64,000 bases of DNA from Daphnia carinata (lineage: Eukaryota; Arthropoda; Branchiopoda; Diplostraca; Daphniidae), in the NCBI RefSeq assembly GCF_022539665.2, contig NC_081331.1, positions 4,064,501 to 4,128,500 on the forward strand, written 5' to 3'. Shown piece by piece: positions 12,701-25,176 of the stretch (position 1 is its first letter; each line of letters opens with the position of its first letter). Made by a program: the position numbers and the translations under genes. The notes below the pieces were generated by a model that was not told the DNA's origin, searched no databases, and saw only the letters and a program-made list of their open reading frames with translations.

Positions 12701-12708
12701 ACCGGCAT
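3440..12708 (-). CDS. ap: Gene A: Apterous-class LIM-homeodomain transcription factor (five coding exons, 626 aa)
   Basis: Joined coding exons on the minus strand are 12708-12344, 10813-10693, 10604-9839, 4275-4007 and 3799-3440. They sum to 1881 bp, with phase preserved at every junction, and end in TAG. LIM1 spans about residues 67-119 (C67, C70, H88, C91, C94, C97, C116, D119). LIM2 spans 129-182 (C129, C132, H151, C154, C157, C160, C179, H182). A Gly/His/Ser-rich linker carries the basic motif KGRPRKRK at 353-360. The homeodomain is at 462-521, with W48, F49, Q50, N51 and R53 of the recognition helix present. The combination of LIM1-LIM2-homeodomain, the KGRPRKRK linker motif and the FKHHQLRTMKSYFA helix 1 is typical of Apterous/LHX2/LHX9. 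The family acts in the nucleus, binds TAAT-type sites and is controlled by LIM-domain-binding protein (Chip/LDB). This gene looks like the more conventional paralogue. Confidence 0.93.
3800..4006 (-). other. Gene A intron 4 (207 bp), inside the homeobox
   Basis: Donor GTAAAT and acceptor GCGCAATAG. It falls in phase 0 immediately before VWFQN, matching the homeobox intron of gene B. Confidence 0.85.
4007..4275 (-). CDS. ap: Gene A exon 4: homeodomain residues 1-46
   Basis: 269 bp: two bases (AC) complete Asp, then 89 codons. A Gly6/Ser/Gln7 tract precedes the homeodomain, which begins TKRMRTSFKHHQLRTMKSYF and runs to KRVLQ. It ends at donor CTCCAG|GTAAAT in phase 0, between homeodomain residues 46 and 47. 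Gene B has the same intron position. Confidence 0.93.
4276..9838 (-). other. Gene A intron 3 (5563 bp)
   Basis: The largest intron of gene A, separating linker and homeodomain exons. Donor GTCAGT at 9838; acceptor with a pyrimidine-rich tract ending GGCTCAG at 4276. I see homopolymers and simple sequence, and no internal exon or gene. Large introns of developmental regulators often hold enhancers, but nothing here identifies one. Confidence 0.75.
9839..10604 (-). CDS. ap: Gene A exon 3: second half of LIM2 and linker with KGRPRKRK motif
   Basis: The exon opens with PLTKGDIFGMRDG, the second zinc half of LIM2 (C179, H182). It continues as a long His/Gly/Ser/Asn-rich linker of 255 codons in total, including KGRPRKRK and an alanine run. 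It leaves one base at donor ATCG|GTCAGT. This donor is less canonical than the others (C at +3). It is accepted because the leftover G joins the AC of exon 4 to give Asp and keeps the frame open. Confidence 0.85.
10605..10692 (-). other. Gene A intron 2 (88 bp), inside LIM2
   Basis: A short phase-0 intron with GTAAAAG donor and a CTTCAAAG acceptor. It splits LIM2 between its two zinc sites. Gene B has no intron at this position. Confidence 0.75.
10693..10813 (-). CDS. ap: Gene A exon 2: first zinc half of LIM2
   Basis: 121 bp between acceptor TGTGCAG and donor CAACCAG|GTAAAAG. One base completes the Arg codon from exon 1, followed by 40 codons ending ...CFTCAACNQ. It carries the CX2C...HX2C zinc site of LIM2 and the family-typical stretch ELVMRARD. 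The open frame annotated by simple ORF calling here is out of frame; the true frame is recovered only by splicing. Confidence 0.9.
10814..12343 (-). other. Gene A intron 1 (1530 bp)
   Basis: Donor GTAACA at 12343 and acceptor TGTGCAG at 10814. The interior is AT-rich with poly(A)/poly(T) tracts. I see no other exon or gene in it. Confidence 0.75.
12344..12708 (-). CDS. ap: Gene A exon 1: N-terminus and LIM1
   Basis: The ATG is at 12708. An in-frame TGA lies 12 bases upstream of it on the same strand, so the reading frame cannot extend further 5' without a splice. The exon gives 121 residues plus two bases: an acidic/Ser/Gly-rich leader, then LIM1 from C67 to D119. It ends at the donor CTACAG|GTAACA, leaving AG, which the first A of exon 2 completes to Arg. 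Confidence 0.9.
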
Positions 12709-13132
12709 GTTGGCCTTCTCTCAAAATCCCGGTCGGCTTTTCTGCACGCACAAATTTTTGTTGCTACCCCGTTCCACCTGTGCAATTCAATCACACACCT
12801 TGATCCTGTTTTAAACGATCCTTCGTCTGGCTGATTTAGTTCCACTGAGTTTCACTTTTCGAACGATATCACTCACTTATTCTTCTTCGAAATGTCGGCT
12901 GATTGGGATTTTGTGCAAAAGCGAAGGTACAGAACGGGGACTGGCGTGAGTCCCGCGTCCGTCGACGGTGACGTCGATTAAGCCTACCACGTCGGCCGAC
13001 TGCTGTTGAAGAATGAAGATCCCGCGGCGGATCGGTTCCTTCACCTTTTCTTTCTCTTGGCTTGGCTTTTGGCTCCAGCTGCAGCCGATTGACCAAAACT
13101 CCGCCTACGACGCGCAGCTCTGCTGCATAAGA

Positions 13133-13142
13133 GGATATATAG
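13133..13142 (-). promoter_or_regulatory. Possible TATA box upstream of gene A
   Basis: CTATATATCC on the minus strand, about 430 bases upstream of the gene A ATG, within the more GC-rich stretch. No clear initiator was found at the expected spacing, so this is weak. Confidence 0.2.
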
Positions 13143-14887
13143 AAACAGGGGCGCCCAGGGAAGAAGAAGAAGAAGAAAAAAAAAAAAAAGGCGCCCTTCT
13201 CCGCCTGCCCTACACTCCGACTACGATTGTTGTTTGCCGGATCGTTGTGGAGACAAACGACAGCCAGCAGCCCTTCCAAAGAAAAAATAAAAAGCTCGCA
13301 CAACATATACACACGCCCAGCAAAAAGAAAAAGGCAAGATGTTGCTCGCACTTGTCTCTTTCCCTTTTCTTTTGCCAGCGTGCGTCCCTTTTTGTTTTCC
13401 ACGAACGAGGCGGGCGGAAAGTGTGGGTGGCGGCCGGGAGGTCGGAGAAGAGGAGGAATGCTGTGCGCCGAAGTTGAAATGCGTCGGGGTAAGGTCGCGA
13501 GTAGGCGGTTGTTGCGATTCGGGATAGAGACGATGGTGGATGCGAAGGTTTCCCGTTCTTGCACGGCGGCTGGTTTTCTTTTTTTTTTCTCTTTTTATCG
13601 TTTGTTTGTTTGTTGTTTTTTTTTTTTTTTTATTTGTCTGACTGGTGAATCAAATGGTTGAACTTTGTTATCGGTGGATGGAGAGCAGATGGGCAACAAG
13701 CAACGACCGTCCAACGAGTGTAAACTAGTTTAAGAACGACGCCATCATCCACCTCGTTCATTTTTTTGTTTGCTCCGTCCGCTGTGTGCCGCGGCCAGCT
13801 GGGGACGCGTGCGCGCCTGCGTGGCCCCTCGTTGTGACCGCGTTATGGCTACAGCGTTCTCTCTTTCCTTTTCTCCGCTGGTTTCCAAGAAGGAGCAAAA
13901 GCAAGTAAGGAACGAAAAGAAGGAAGGAAGGAAGAACGCCAAAAGCTCTAGAGGGCGGAACTTGAACGATTGGATACAAGGAAAAATGGCCGAGCATATG
14001 GGAGGAGTCTAGAACAGGAAGGTGGAGCTTGGTATCCATTGGTGAGGTATCTTCAATGACGTCACTGTTAGCACGTCCACGTCTCTTTCATTTTTCACGC
14101 TGAGCGGCAGAAGTTCGCGGCTTGTTATTTTCCCGGCGATGATCATACGGTCCCGCAACGTCGTCCCGTCAACTGCTGCGCTCCGTTCTCCTTTTCGTTT
14201 CATCCATTCAACCGGCAACATGATGATTTTATTAGGCCTTTTTGTTTATGACCAAGTGAGCTTTATAGCCGATTTTTGAAAGTGGCCTTCGATTTTCAGC
14301 TGACGTACGTGAAAAAAGTCAATCGATCTCATGTCCGAGTTGACGTCATTACCAATCGCACATTGCTGTCTGTCACTTTCTTGGTAGCCCCATTTTGCTT
14401 GCTGCTGGTTTTTGTTTGAAATGCAGTTCCGATTTGATGGAAAACGTCCGAGCTAAGCTTTCAATCGATGCGAAGACCGATGGAATGTGTGCCAATCGCG
14501 TAACAGGAATTTCGTCCAAAAGACTCCGTGATTTTGAAAAACAAAACTATTCAGCTTTTTTTTTTCGCAATGCAATTTGAGTTTTATCGAAAGAGATCAT
14601 CTTTGAGGACAAATGGTTTCAAGACAGGCGAAAGGCCTTGTCAGGACAAATGACGAACGACGTCACACTATTCAAACAGAGCCTTAGAACAGGAATAATT
14701 AAAAATGAAGAAAAAAAATATGGCCACGTCTTTTGCACACGAAAGAGCATAGACCTGTCAAACGCGACCCAGTTTTAGAAATAACCACTGGGCTCTTTTC
14801 AATGTTATTTAAATAACAAACGACCAATTTTTTTATTGTTATTCAAAAAGAGCTAATTTGTGTTTGTCGATTCGGAGAATTCAAATG

Positions 14888-14914
14888 TTTTTTTTTTTTT
14901 TTTTTTTTTTTTTT
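14888..14914. repeat. T27 homopolymer
   Basis: Uninterrupted T run in the spacer between genes A and B. Confidence 0.95.
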
Positions 14915-17900
14915 GTTTATTTTTGTTTTTCCCTTCTCTTTTTCCTTTCGGACAACCCCTCCCCCCTTTCGTGCTAACGGGAACCCTTTATCATACGAGT
15001 GGGCCCCGGTTAATGAAGAACCAACCGCCGTCGGCTTGTGTGTGTGCGTGTTTATACACATAGAAAAACAAATGAATATAGGCAACCTCATCAACGGCAT
15101 CATTAACTAATAGGAGTGCCCGCTCATTTAAAGAGGCAAACACTATTAGGTGTATCGAGCCAGGCCTAGACAGGCCTAAATATGTGTACTGCTTGTCTGA
15201 CGATGAAACAAATATAGTTGGTCATCAAGGACCGCCGGGAAGTTGAAAAACCAGTTCGTTCGATGACTGTACGGACGGACATCTTCCCACAAAGGGAAGA
15301 ACACTGCTTAAAGACGGACCAGATCATCCCTTTCCTTGGACTTTCCCTTTTTGAAACTCGAATTCCTTTTAGAGAATATATATTTATATCGTTTCCCTTT
15401 TTTTTTTCTTTATTTAAATGGCCCTGATTTTTGTGTAGTTTTGTTTTGTACCAAGAAGTGAGAGATATCCGACTATTTATACACATCGCAGAACAACAAA
15501 ACGTTGACATTATTAGCCAACAGGGCGAGTCCTTGATGATCTGTTAGCAATTAGAGCTGCGTCAGTATGTAACGGTTTGCTTGGCGATTAGCAATGTTGA
15601 CGTCGCCAAGTTATCATAATTGAGGTTTCCATTTATAAAATGGCCAAAACGCAACACGCGAGAAAGCAGAACCCAGTGCGAACGACAACTTTTCTTTTCC
15701 TGAAATAACGCAATTTTGTTATTTGTCCCGAAATAGTTTTTAATGACATATAGACAGAGATAACCTACAAATAAAAGTTAAACGGCACTTTACGATGTGT
15801 CGAAATCACATTCGGACGTAAAAGAAAAAAAATGAGGAAGGGGAGACGTGACATTATCCTGCAACAAAGGGACACAATGAACAAGTTGCGTAATGATTTC
15901 TCTGCATGTCTATCGTGCAACTATATAGCAGGGCAATCAGCGAGAGAAACTGTTGAGATTTCTTTTTTAAAGAGAAGTGAGTGGGATTTTTATTTCGGAG
16001 TAGAGGGGGGTGTGTGTCAGTGACAGCTCAAACAAGAAGCAGCGGTGCACAGGCAAAAGAGAAGCGGTAATACACTCGTACAGAGGGAAAACGAGACAGC
16101 AAGTCGAGACACGCCGAGAGAGACGGAGCCCCCCTTCTGGGCTCAGCGGTTGAATCGCAGCGTGAGTCCCGCGGTCAAAGCTACCGCCATGTCCTTCCCT
16201 GATGTTTCTGGTTCGTCACATATCAACGACAGCCGTGCAATATCATCCGCTCTAGTCAACCGCAGAAGTGCGTCGCGGCATCATGCATATTCCACATTTG
16301 AAAAAAAAAAAATGGTTCAACGTTTGTTTACAACTTCTGGTTTGCTTTCTATTTTAGAATAAATAAAATTTTGCTCTCTTTAAATACAAAAAAAAAAAAA
16401 AAGGAAGTCGGACCTTTAGGGTAATGCACCAGTTTTGGAGAAAAAAAAAATAGAAATATGTGTAACACAAGAATAATAAATACGGTACGGACACACACAC
16501 CATTTTAAACGTCATCTCTTTATTTTTTTGAGAACCGACACTCTTTGAAAAAAAAAAAAGAAAAGAACGCATAAGAGGATAAAAATAACATTCTGTCTCT
16601 GCGGGTGCAAGTGAAAATGAGAGGGCGGCTTGAAGAGTGAAACAAAAACTAACATATAAGAGTGAAACGTTTGTAGTCTGTGGAGAGCCTTGTAGCTGTC
16701 CTTCACACCGGGCAAACACTGTTCGGGCGGTCGGCAGTATCAAATGTCACTTGCTCACTCGACCCAGACCCAACGATACACTCTCGACACCTAGCTATAG
16801 GAGATTATAAAGGATGCACAGCGCTGTATACAACCTCGATTTTTAAAGAAACAACTTTTTTTTTAATATTTTAATATTTTTATTTCATATTTTAAAACAG
16901 GCAATAACAAAACAAGTTTTGGGTGCTCAGAGGTCTGTTTTGAGAAAGGAAAATGACTGATGAAATTTATTCAGGGAATCTATACACAGCCCGGTTTCCC
17001 ATCATTTATCCTGAAGTGTTTGTTTAATACGTACAACATTCGAATCAAAGACGGAAATTTAGCGATTGTAATCACGGTGGGAAATGGAGGAGCATCATAT
17101 GAAAACAATGAGATCAAATGAGAAATGATAAAAGGCGGTTCACACACTGTACGGCAAAAAGAAAAGGGAAACACACATAAGCTAATTGCGGGTCCGATAT
17201 GGATCATCGAATAAAAATCAAAGGGGGGGGGGGCATGTTGTAATAAAGGCCAAAAGAACGAAAGGGTATCATGTTCACTCCTTTATCCAACTTGAAGTCC
17301 CTTTAGATGTACGGGGGAAGTCTATGCACAGCACGTTACACAGGGCGGTATTGATGGGGAGTCAGGTAACAATTCCCAAATAACAGCCCGTATAAAACGT
17401 TGGCTTGATTCAATTGAAAAAGCGCAACTACCCCTTTTTCACCCTCTTCATTAAATGACTCTCCCTTTTCTAACATCAAACTCCCTCTTTATTTCAGAAT
17501 AATATGTATTCCTCTAGAGGCTATGTGTTCACTTGTCTAAGATAAATTCCTTTTTCCTTTTTGAATTTTTGATTTTCTTCTTCTTCTTCCTTTTTACGAG
17601 GTTATTATCCCGATGATTTTGATGTATATACTGACGACGGGCAACGATTCGTCTGATGATTCGGCACAATCTGCTCGATTCAGACGACGACCGAAAGGTT
17701 CTCTCTCTTTCAAGCTCGGCAACACTTTGATTCCGCGTCTGCTATTATGCGCAAGTTATGCGCTTTTTCCAAATAGAAAAAAAAAATGACTAGTTTTAGG
17801 CCGCTATGGTGTGCAAGAAAACGAAGGGGGGATAGTATCTATAAGAAAGATGTAAAAAAAAAAGAGCTGTGGAATGTGTGGCATACAGAAATGCCTTCCA

Positions 17901-20900
17901 TTTTTTTGTTACAAGGAAATCAATGGAGCACGGCAAGAAACGCACCAGTATGAAGAAGCTTTATAAAAGTCTGTTTATTTATATGAGCGTATACTGCTAT
18001 GGTAGTATCTGTTTAGATTTTTTGGAGAGAGTATAAAAAAAAAAAAAAAAAGGGAAAACTAAAGGCAAAAGAAAGAAGAAGAAGAATAGGTGAATCAAGT
18101 TTCCCAGGGAATCACGGGCCAGTTCCATCAGTGATTAATGGATCCTCTCTCTCTCTAGTCTCTCTCACTCCGCTTTCGAATAAGATATCTCGCCGTATTA
18201 GATTTGTTGTTTTCTTTTTTCTTTTTTTTTCGTCTTCTTCGTTTTTTTTTTTTTTTTTCTCTTTGACAAGATTATTCGGGACTACAGCCAGAAAAAGAAG
18301 CTCGTCGAACCGAAAACCAAAATGGAGGAAAAAAAAAAAAAAAAGAAAGTCATGACGACAAAGAAGTGAAACCGGTACTACTCGCTATACACTGGCCGAT
18401 GTTCTGTATCTTTTTTTTTTTTTTTTTAAGAACCTTTTGAGACATTGATACTTTACTGCGCAGTGTAACAGCAAAGGACGGATCGTCCCGCTCCTTTTAC
18501 GATTTCATCGATTTCTTGCTTGTCTTTCTCATCTTGTTCGTATTCATCTCAGTGATTCAGGGAAAGGTCAGGAGAATATCAAGAGCAGCCACAAACTTTG
18601 CATAACTCCCTCCCTCTAGAAAACCCTTTCAAGACAAACGACATTTCATAGAGATGGAGGCAGGCCCAAATGTTTAATGGTCTCTCTTGCCAATGTTAAT
18701 AATTCTACCCCCAAGACCCACATTTCCATTATAGGTAAGACCAGCATTTACAGTTGAAACGAGAGTGAAACCGAGGATATAGGAACCGCCAAAAAAAAAC
18801 ATAAGGAGAAGTCCAGAAAACATTATGGAAACAATCATGGAGTCGAGACTGCATATAAATAATCCCACCGTGATTTGTTGTCAATGAAGGAGGGTGTTGA
18901 GTTACCGGCAGTTTTTCCCCCCTTTCTTTCTTTTTTTTTTTTTTTTTTTGCTCTCTTTTTTTTTTCTTTTAGCGAACCGGAGAAGAAGAAGAGCACAGCA
19001 GGGGGGAGCTCCACTCGGAAATGCATCCGTCGAGGTCACGTGACTCTTCCCTTTTTCCAACATCCCCCCTTTCAAACTTTTTTTTTTTGGCGAGACACGC
19101 TTCGTCGTGGCCTAATATGCATCAATTATTTTTCAATGTTATACCTCCGTCTCCGCCTTCCCTCTTTAAAAAGTTATGTTAACATGTTTCGGCCGGAATC
19201 GAGGATTGCAATAAGTTTTTTTTTAGATGGAGAGAGAATGGAATGCGCCAGAATGTAAAACTCTTCATCGCTGTCTAACAATCATTGCGTGCACAAACTT
19301 TCAAATCATCGTCTTTAAAAAAAAATAATTCAAAATGTGTTCAATTGTATTGAAAAAAAAAAATTCACCCGATTTTGCATATTTGCATATTTAAATGTTG
19401 GCTCTCTACACAGATATGAAACGAATATTAATAAAAAAAAAGAAACGTTTCGTAAAAAATGACCTTTCACACAGTACGAATGTTTGGTAATACACGTTTA
19501 CATGTGGAGTTCTCATGTGACGAGCGTGTGCAGGTGCCGGTGCTGTTTTCCGTTCTCACGGCTGCAAACGATCGCTCGGATCGATAAGCCTAGATGTAGT
19601 AGTCAAATCAAAGGGGGAAAAAAAAAACTTGAATCAATAACAAGTTGCTGGCCAAATATAAGACGATGTCGACGAGACACGCGAGTGACGAGTCATTCCA
19701 ATCATTCCAGAACACGACCCCATTTATGAAATAGTTGTCAAAGAGAAATCAAAACAAAAAAGAAAAAGGAAAAATAGGAAAACCGTGAGCGAGAGAGTAG
19801 CAACAAAGCCCAGCTGATTATGCCACACACTTAACCTGTCCTTCTCTATGTGTGTGTATCCTCTTTGCATAAGCAGGAAAATTATTTTTTCATCGAGTGA
19901 AGAGAGCGCACTAGAAAACAAAAAAAATGAAATCAACTTCTGATCGAAAACTTGACGTGCAAAAGAAGAGGATACGATGTACTACGGAAGATGAACTTTC
20001 GGCGAGCCTTCTAAAGGTAAAGTAGCTTTACCTTCAAATCTTTTCTCTCCTTCAAAGTTTATCTCCCCTTTTTCCCTTGGGAAAGAGACACGTGATGCAA
20101 GGTGTTCTATGCTAAAAGAAGTTGTTTATTGTCTAGTGTCACAGCGCAAATATCACGCAGCCGATTGTTGCAATGCCCGCATCTGGTCCTGCAGTTTTCT
20201 TTTTTTTTTTTTTTTTTTTGAAAAACTGACTTGTGTATTATGCAAGATATCCAAAAAGATACAGGGATCTATTTTTGAACATTAGTTGGCCTTTTTTTTT
20301 TTGCGGCATTGGGGCACATCGTTTCGGCCATAATAATAAAAGTATAATGAAACACCCAAGCGCGGCGGGCCAGTCCAGACTTGTCTAGTAGTGTCGCCAT
20401 TGATTTTGTTCTTTGTGTGTGTGTGCATCGGCAAAATATGTGAGCGGCGGCTGTTCGTTTTAAAGTGCGACCACCGTGGTGAACCAGAATTGGTTTATTC
20501 GCTTTTGGGTTTGCACACACCGTGAAATGTATGCGAGAAAAAAAAAGCGGGTCTTTTATGCTAATCTTATCGCAAGGTAATTGCTAATCAAGAAGTCACT
20601 TGTATAACAGATGAAACGTCGGTCGTTGAACAGAGAATGAAATGTACAAAAAAAAACTTGCCGCTCTGAAGGCGATTGACAAAAGAAGATCATTGCCTCC
20701 CAGCAAGAAAAACCCCAGTCTTTTTGGTTACCATTTGCGCATACGTAATGAACTGGATATCAAAAAGTGGTCGCATCAGTTCGGTAGCGGATCTATTTTT
20801 CCTTTTCAAAAAAATGTACCTTTTATTTTAAAATGTCCGTGATGTGTGTGTGCCTGCCTGTGTTACAACCCCAAGAAGTAACAGATGTCTCTACGCATCA

Positions 20901-22743
20901 TTTGCATAATACCGGGAGGGTGGAGTCAACTGCTGTACAGATCGCGTTTAAAAATATCGAGTCATTCAACGACACACCAAATGACATCGGCGTTTCATTT
21001 TCCTTCAAAAAAAAAAATAAATAAATAAATAAATTCAAACCGCCGCTACCGTGTGTTCTTCGACCCCCAGTTTGATCCCTCCAACTGGACGTCTCCGATG
21101 AACACACGTTTCACTTTTCTGACACATGCAGAGTTGACCTTCCCTTCTTTTAACGAAAAAATTTTTTTTGTATTTTTCTCGAAATGGCGTAACCACGTAC
21201 TCGATCCTCCTTTTGGCCCGCAAAGCAGTTTTTTCTTACGCACAGCAACTGGAAAGGGCAATGAGTCCGTGGCGATCACGTCCTTATTCCGAAATTCGCC
21301 ACAACATCATGCCACTGTTGGCCACCCACATCGATGTCAATCCAACCCCCCCCCCCCCCTCCCGTAGAAAGTTTTTATTTATTTATTTTTTTCCAATTCG
21401 ATCGGAGATGAGACAGCTGGAAATTGTTATTACTCATCGTTTTACGTGCGTAGCTCTTCTTCCTTGGTTTTGAGATGGGAAAACACGGAGGGTTCGGGTG
21501 ACTTGTCGTGAAAACGAAGTACGACTGATTTACAAGTGATTTGTTACGAGCCATTTCCTCTGTAAATCTTTTTTTTTTTTTCTATTTTGAACGTGACAAA
21601 AAAAAAGGGGGAGAGGTAGAACAGGATCTGGTATAAAAAAAATCCAGCATTCCACAGACTGTTCACGCGCCTTCTATTTTTCGACGCCGGTTTGTCATCT
21701 TCTCAGTAACCCATTCATTTTTCATAAGATCAAAAGTCTCTTCACTGGAATGTTAGCCTACCTCCTCCTACGTTTTTTTCCTTTCTATATCTCTTATTTT
21801 CTTCCGGGGCCTGTGTGTGTGTCTGTGTGACGATGTGCTATGCGATAGACGACCTCCATAGCCGCAACTCGTGCGAAGCGTAGCTGATCATCTGTCTGTG
21901 ACGTCTGTTTTGATCTTTTTCTCACCCGCCGGCACGTCCACGTGCATTCCCGCGGGTTAAGCGACTGAAACGAATCTTGCTGAATTCGCTGCAGAAATCC
22001 GACTCTCATGTTTACTTCCGTCTCGTTTCATCACTGTCCTAGCTTCCATTTGCTTTGCTTTTTTTTTTTTGTTTTCTAAAGCGTGTCGCTACTGAAAACG
22101 AGTACACGAAAAAGCGGAACGTCAAGTTAAGACAGCTGTTTTTACGTGATATCTTAATGTTCCGATTCTCGCGAATCGTTGGCTCGTTCGTCGTACGAAA
22201 AGTCCCGTTGTCAGCGTTCAATGGCTCGCAAAAGCTGGAAATGACATCGTTTTTTTTTGTTTTTTTTGAGAGCAACACATTCTTCTTTCCGTCGTCTTTT
22301 TTATACTGACGCTCTTTTCTATCAGCAGTTAGAATTGAAAAAGAAAAGAAGAAAAAAACTGCGTTGACGTGATAACAAGTTTCCTTCTTCTCTTTTTTGT
22401 GTGTGTATAGTTTGTTGACTGGAGCGGGAGTCGGAGACAGTGCATCCATACAAAGTTAGACTTGCTGTATATGTATACTATGTGTGCAGTGTATATTTGT
22501 TCCATGTTACCCAATCCTTTTCTGCTTCTCGAACTCTCTCGACATGCGTTCGTCTTCTTTTTTTTTTTTTTTTTCAATGGAAAAAAGAAGAGGTCATCTT
22601 GAAACGGTTCACGGCTTTCAACCGCACGCCTTGTGAGCATCAAGCGAGTTATTTCCAAAACTGATCGTACATCACGTTAACTTTTTTCTTCTTCTTCTTC
22701 TTCTCTTTTCTTTCTTTCTTTCGTTTCTGGTTTCGCTTCAAAT

Positions 22744-22759
22744 CAGACTAGATGGCGCC
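22744..22759 (+). promoter_or_regulatory. CTCF-like motif
   Basis: CAGACTAGATGGCGCC fits the CTCF core (CC-R-S-YAGRKGGC) apart from one position. Located between genes A and B. Confidence 0.25.
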
Positions 22760-23818
22760 TTTTTCCGACTCTCGTTTCCCTGTGTCTATGGTGTTTTGGG
22801 TCGTGTATATTAAGCTCTAATTTCAAAAGAAAAAAAAAAGAAAATGCTCCTCTTCTTTCTCTGCTCGTTTCCCTCCGAGGGCGCTATAATAGCTCGGCTT
22901 CTTCGGGATACCGAGGACCGCCGACCAAGATCATCAGGACTGTCTCAATCCCCCCTCTCCGAAGGGGAAACCGCACATAGAAAACCAAAAAAAAGGGAAA
23001 ACGGAAATATTCTGGAATAATATTGCGGCGAAAACACTTGTCAAACATGTGGTCAGCATGTGGCTGTTTTAAAGAGACGCCCGCAAAGAAACGCTGATGA
23101 GACCGCACACATACAACACAGTATCAGCATCCATTTTTGGAAAGTGTCGTTGGAGGATGTATAGAAGGCCTAGAGCTTACACATGCAGTGTAACTCATCG
23201 TGTGTTTGGGAAGAAAAGAAGAAAAAAAACTTAGCCGAAAGTATCGGACTTTTTCTTTCTTTTTGGTCAATGACCAACAATTTTTGGGCTGCAAAACATT
23301 TGAGCTGTGGTCCTCTTTTCCTGAGTTCTCACTTTGAGACAAGAGCTTCCTGCTCATCCATCTTGTTTGACTTGTTCTGTTAAAGGCCAAAGTCGTGCAA
23401 CACTTTTACTTTTTCTTTTCCTCTACCGTCTTCGATCATCTCGTCCAACTTTTCTTATTTTAATCTTTGGGCATAGATTTAAATACCAAAATCCGAATCA
23501 AAGTGGATCGAAAAAAAAGGGGGGGGAGTTGTATTTGTAATAATAATAATCTGTACATCATCTTTTCGTTGAGAGGCGACATATCAAATAAATGAATATG
23601 ATCTAAGGACGTTACAATGCAAAAACAAAAACAAAAAAGTAGGAAAACTGGAATTATAAGGATAGGTAAACACACAGACACAAGAAAAGAAGAAATACAG
23701 GATAACTTTACTACGCGTCCATGTTTGTCTTTGTTGTTATTGTGTTTCGTGATTATGTTTATCATATTACTATCGTCGTTATGTGCGTTTGATCATCGAT
23801 TCTTTTGAGTTGCCATTG

Positions 23819-23824
23819 TTTATT
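23819..23824 (-). promoter_or_regulatory. Candidate poly(A) signal for gene B
   Basis: AATAAA on the minus strand about 55 bases after the gene B stop. It would give a very short 3' UTR; further signals downstream cannot be excluded. Confidence 0.3.
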
Positions 23825-23879
23825 TCTTTTTTTTTTCTTTTCCAAACGGCTACTGCTTGTGAAATTTGCCTGACATTTT

Positions 23880-24305
23880 TCAAAGCGGCGATGGAAAACC
23901 GACAGAGGCGACACTTGAGCTGCCGCTAAGAGAAATTTCATCGTAAAGACTCATGCGGCTCGACGTCGTCATCACGTGATGCGGTTGCAGTCTGGCATGA
24001 TGCTGATGATGATGGTGCTGTTGGTGTTCCATGAAAGAGGCCATCATCATCATCGGCTGCTGCTGCTGATGGCCGTGGCTGAGTTGACGGACGTGAGACG
24101 GCGAAGCGGACGACGATGGGACGGGAGAACCGGTCTCGTTACCGCTGCCACTGCAATTGCTGCTGCTGCTGCTACTGCTGCTGCTCATGTTGTGGCCGTT
24201 GCCGTTGTTGCCAAGACCACCGTTAACGCCGCTGTTAGCACCGGTACCACCTTCCGTTTTCTGCACGAGGCGACGCCATTTAGCTCTGGCATTCTGGAAC
24301 CAAAC
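23880..24305 (-). CDS. ap: Gene B exon 4: recognition helix and C-terminal tail
   Basis: Starts VWFQNARAKWRRLVQKTEGG. The tail has Gly/Asn, a nine-serine run, Gln/Met and His-rich blocks, and ends ...SVGFPSPL with TGA at 23882-23880. 141 residues. Confidence 0.93.
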   Translation of the reverse strand, partial: VWFQNARAKWRRLVQKTEGGTGANSGVNGGLGNNGNGHNMSSSSSSSSSNCSGSGNETGSPVPSSSASPSHVRQLSHGHQQQQPMMMMASFMEHQQHHHHQHHARLQPHHVMTTSSRMSLYDEISLSGSSSVASVGFPSPL

Positions 24306-25143
24306 CTGAAATTTCAAATTGAGACCACGTTAGAAACGATGTCTACGTTGTTTGTGATGCAAACATTAAAGAGAAAGAAATGAAGGGGGGGGGGGGGGGG
24401 ACTTGGTGTTGTATTTATTTATGTAATGTTAAAGCTACAGTAGGTAGCTCGTGAAACAGGAGGGGGCCTCATGGGGTGTTTCTTTCAGCGCCTGTCTGCG
24501 GCGATAGCTTTTTTTTGGTTTTTTAGGTCTTCCCTTTTTGGCTAACGAGAAACTGACGCCCCCGGACGTTGAGTACCAAACAAAACCCCATGGTGCCCAT
24601 CTTTTCCTTGTGGCTATATCTTTCTCTCTCTGTCTCTCTCTCTATTTCTTGGTATAGTATAACTCTCCCTTTTTTGCTTCCCCTTTTCTTTAAAAAAAAA
24701 ACAAAAAAAAAAACCTGTGTGAGTATATTATAAGCTAAAGATGGTTGATCCCTCAAGAGGGGAGCTGTTATTAACTCAGCAGCACATCGGGGTCCTTAAT
24801 ACAGGATTCACTATCTTTCCACTACACATACAGACCTATATCCCCCCTTTTCCCTCTGATCTACCGATGTTCATCCGTCTCCCAGTGAAAGAATTTCAAG
24901 GTAAAAAAAAAAATAAAATAAAATAAAATTAGAACAAATTTAAGAAGAAAACAAAAGAACTGACGAAATAGTTGAACGAAATAGCTGAACACGACAGAGG
25001 AAAGAAAAAAAAAAGGAATGCGATATCACGCGTGTTGTCCTCGTCTACCCCACCAACAAAACCTGTTTGACCCTCTCGCTATCACCTGCAACGGCGACTG
25101 TCGTCTCTATCGTCTCCCAGTGAGTGTAAAAACAGATGGTCGC

Positions 25144-25176
<33 letters not shown>

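Larger units (their letters stand above)
12709..23879. other. Spacer between genes A and B, including the gene A 5' region
   Basis: About 11.2 kb. The 12.7-14.2 kb part is richer in GC and CpG than the rest and probably holds the gene A promoter and 5' UTR. The remainder is AT-rich with many homopolymers, including T27 at 14888-14914 and a C-run near 21346. Open frames here are low-complexity reads of homopolymers. A CTCF-like motif lies at 22744-22759. Confidence 0.55.

Noticed and set aside
12869-13564. 231-codon minus-strand open frame upstream of gene A
   Set aside because: Arg/Ser/Phe-rich with an F-run from poly(T); no domain, no splice link to the gene A start, which has an upstream in-frame stop. 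More likely 5' flank or UTR.
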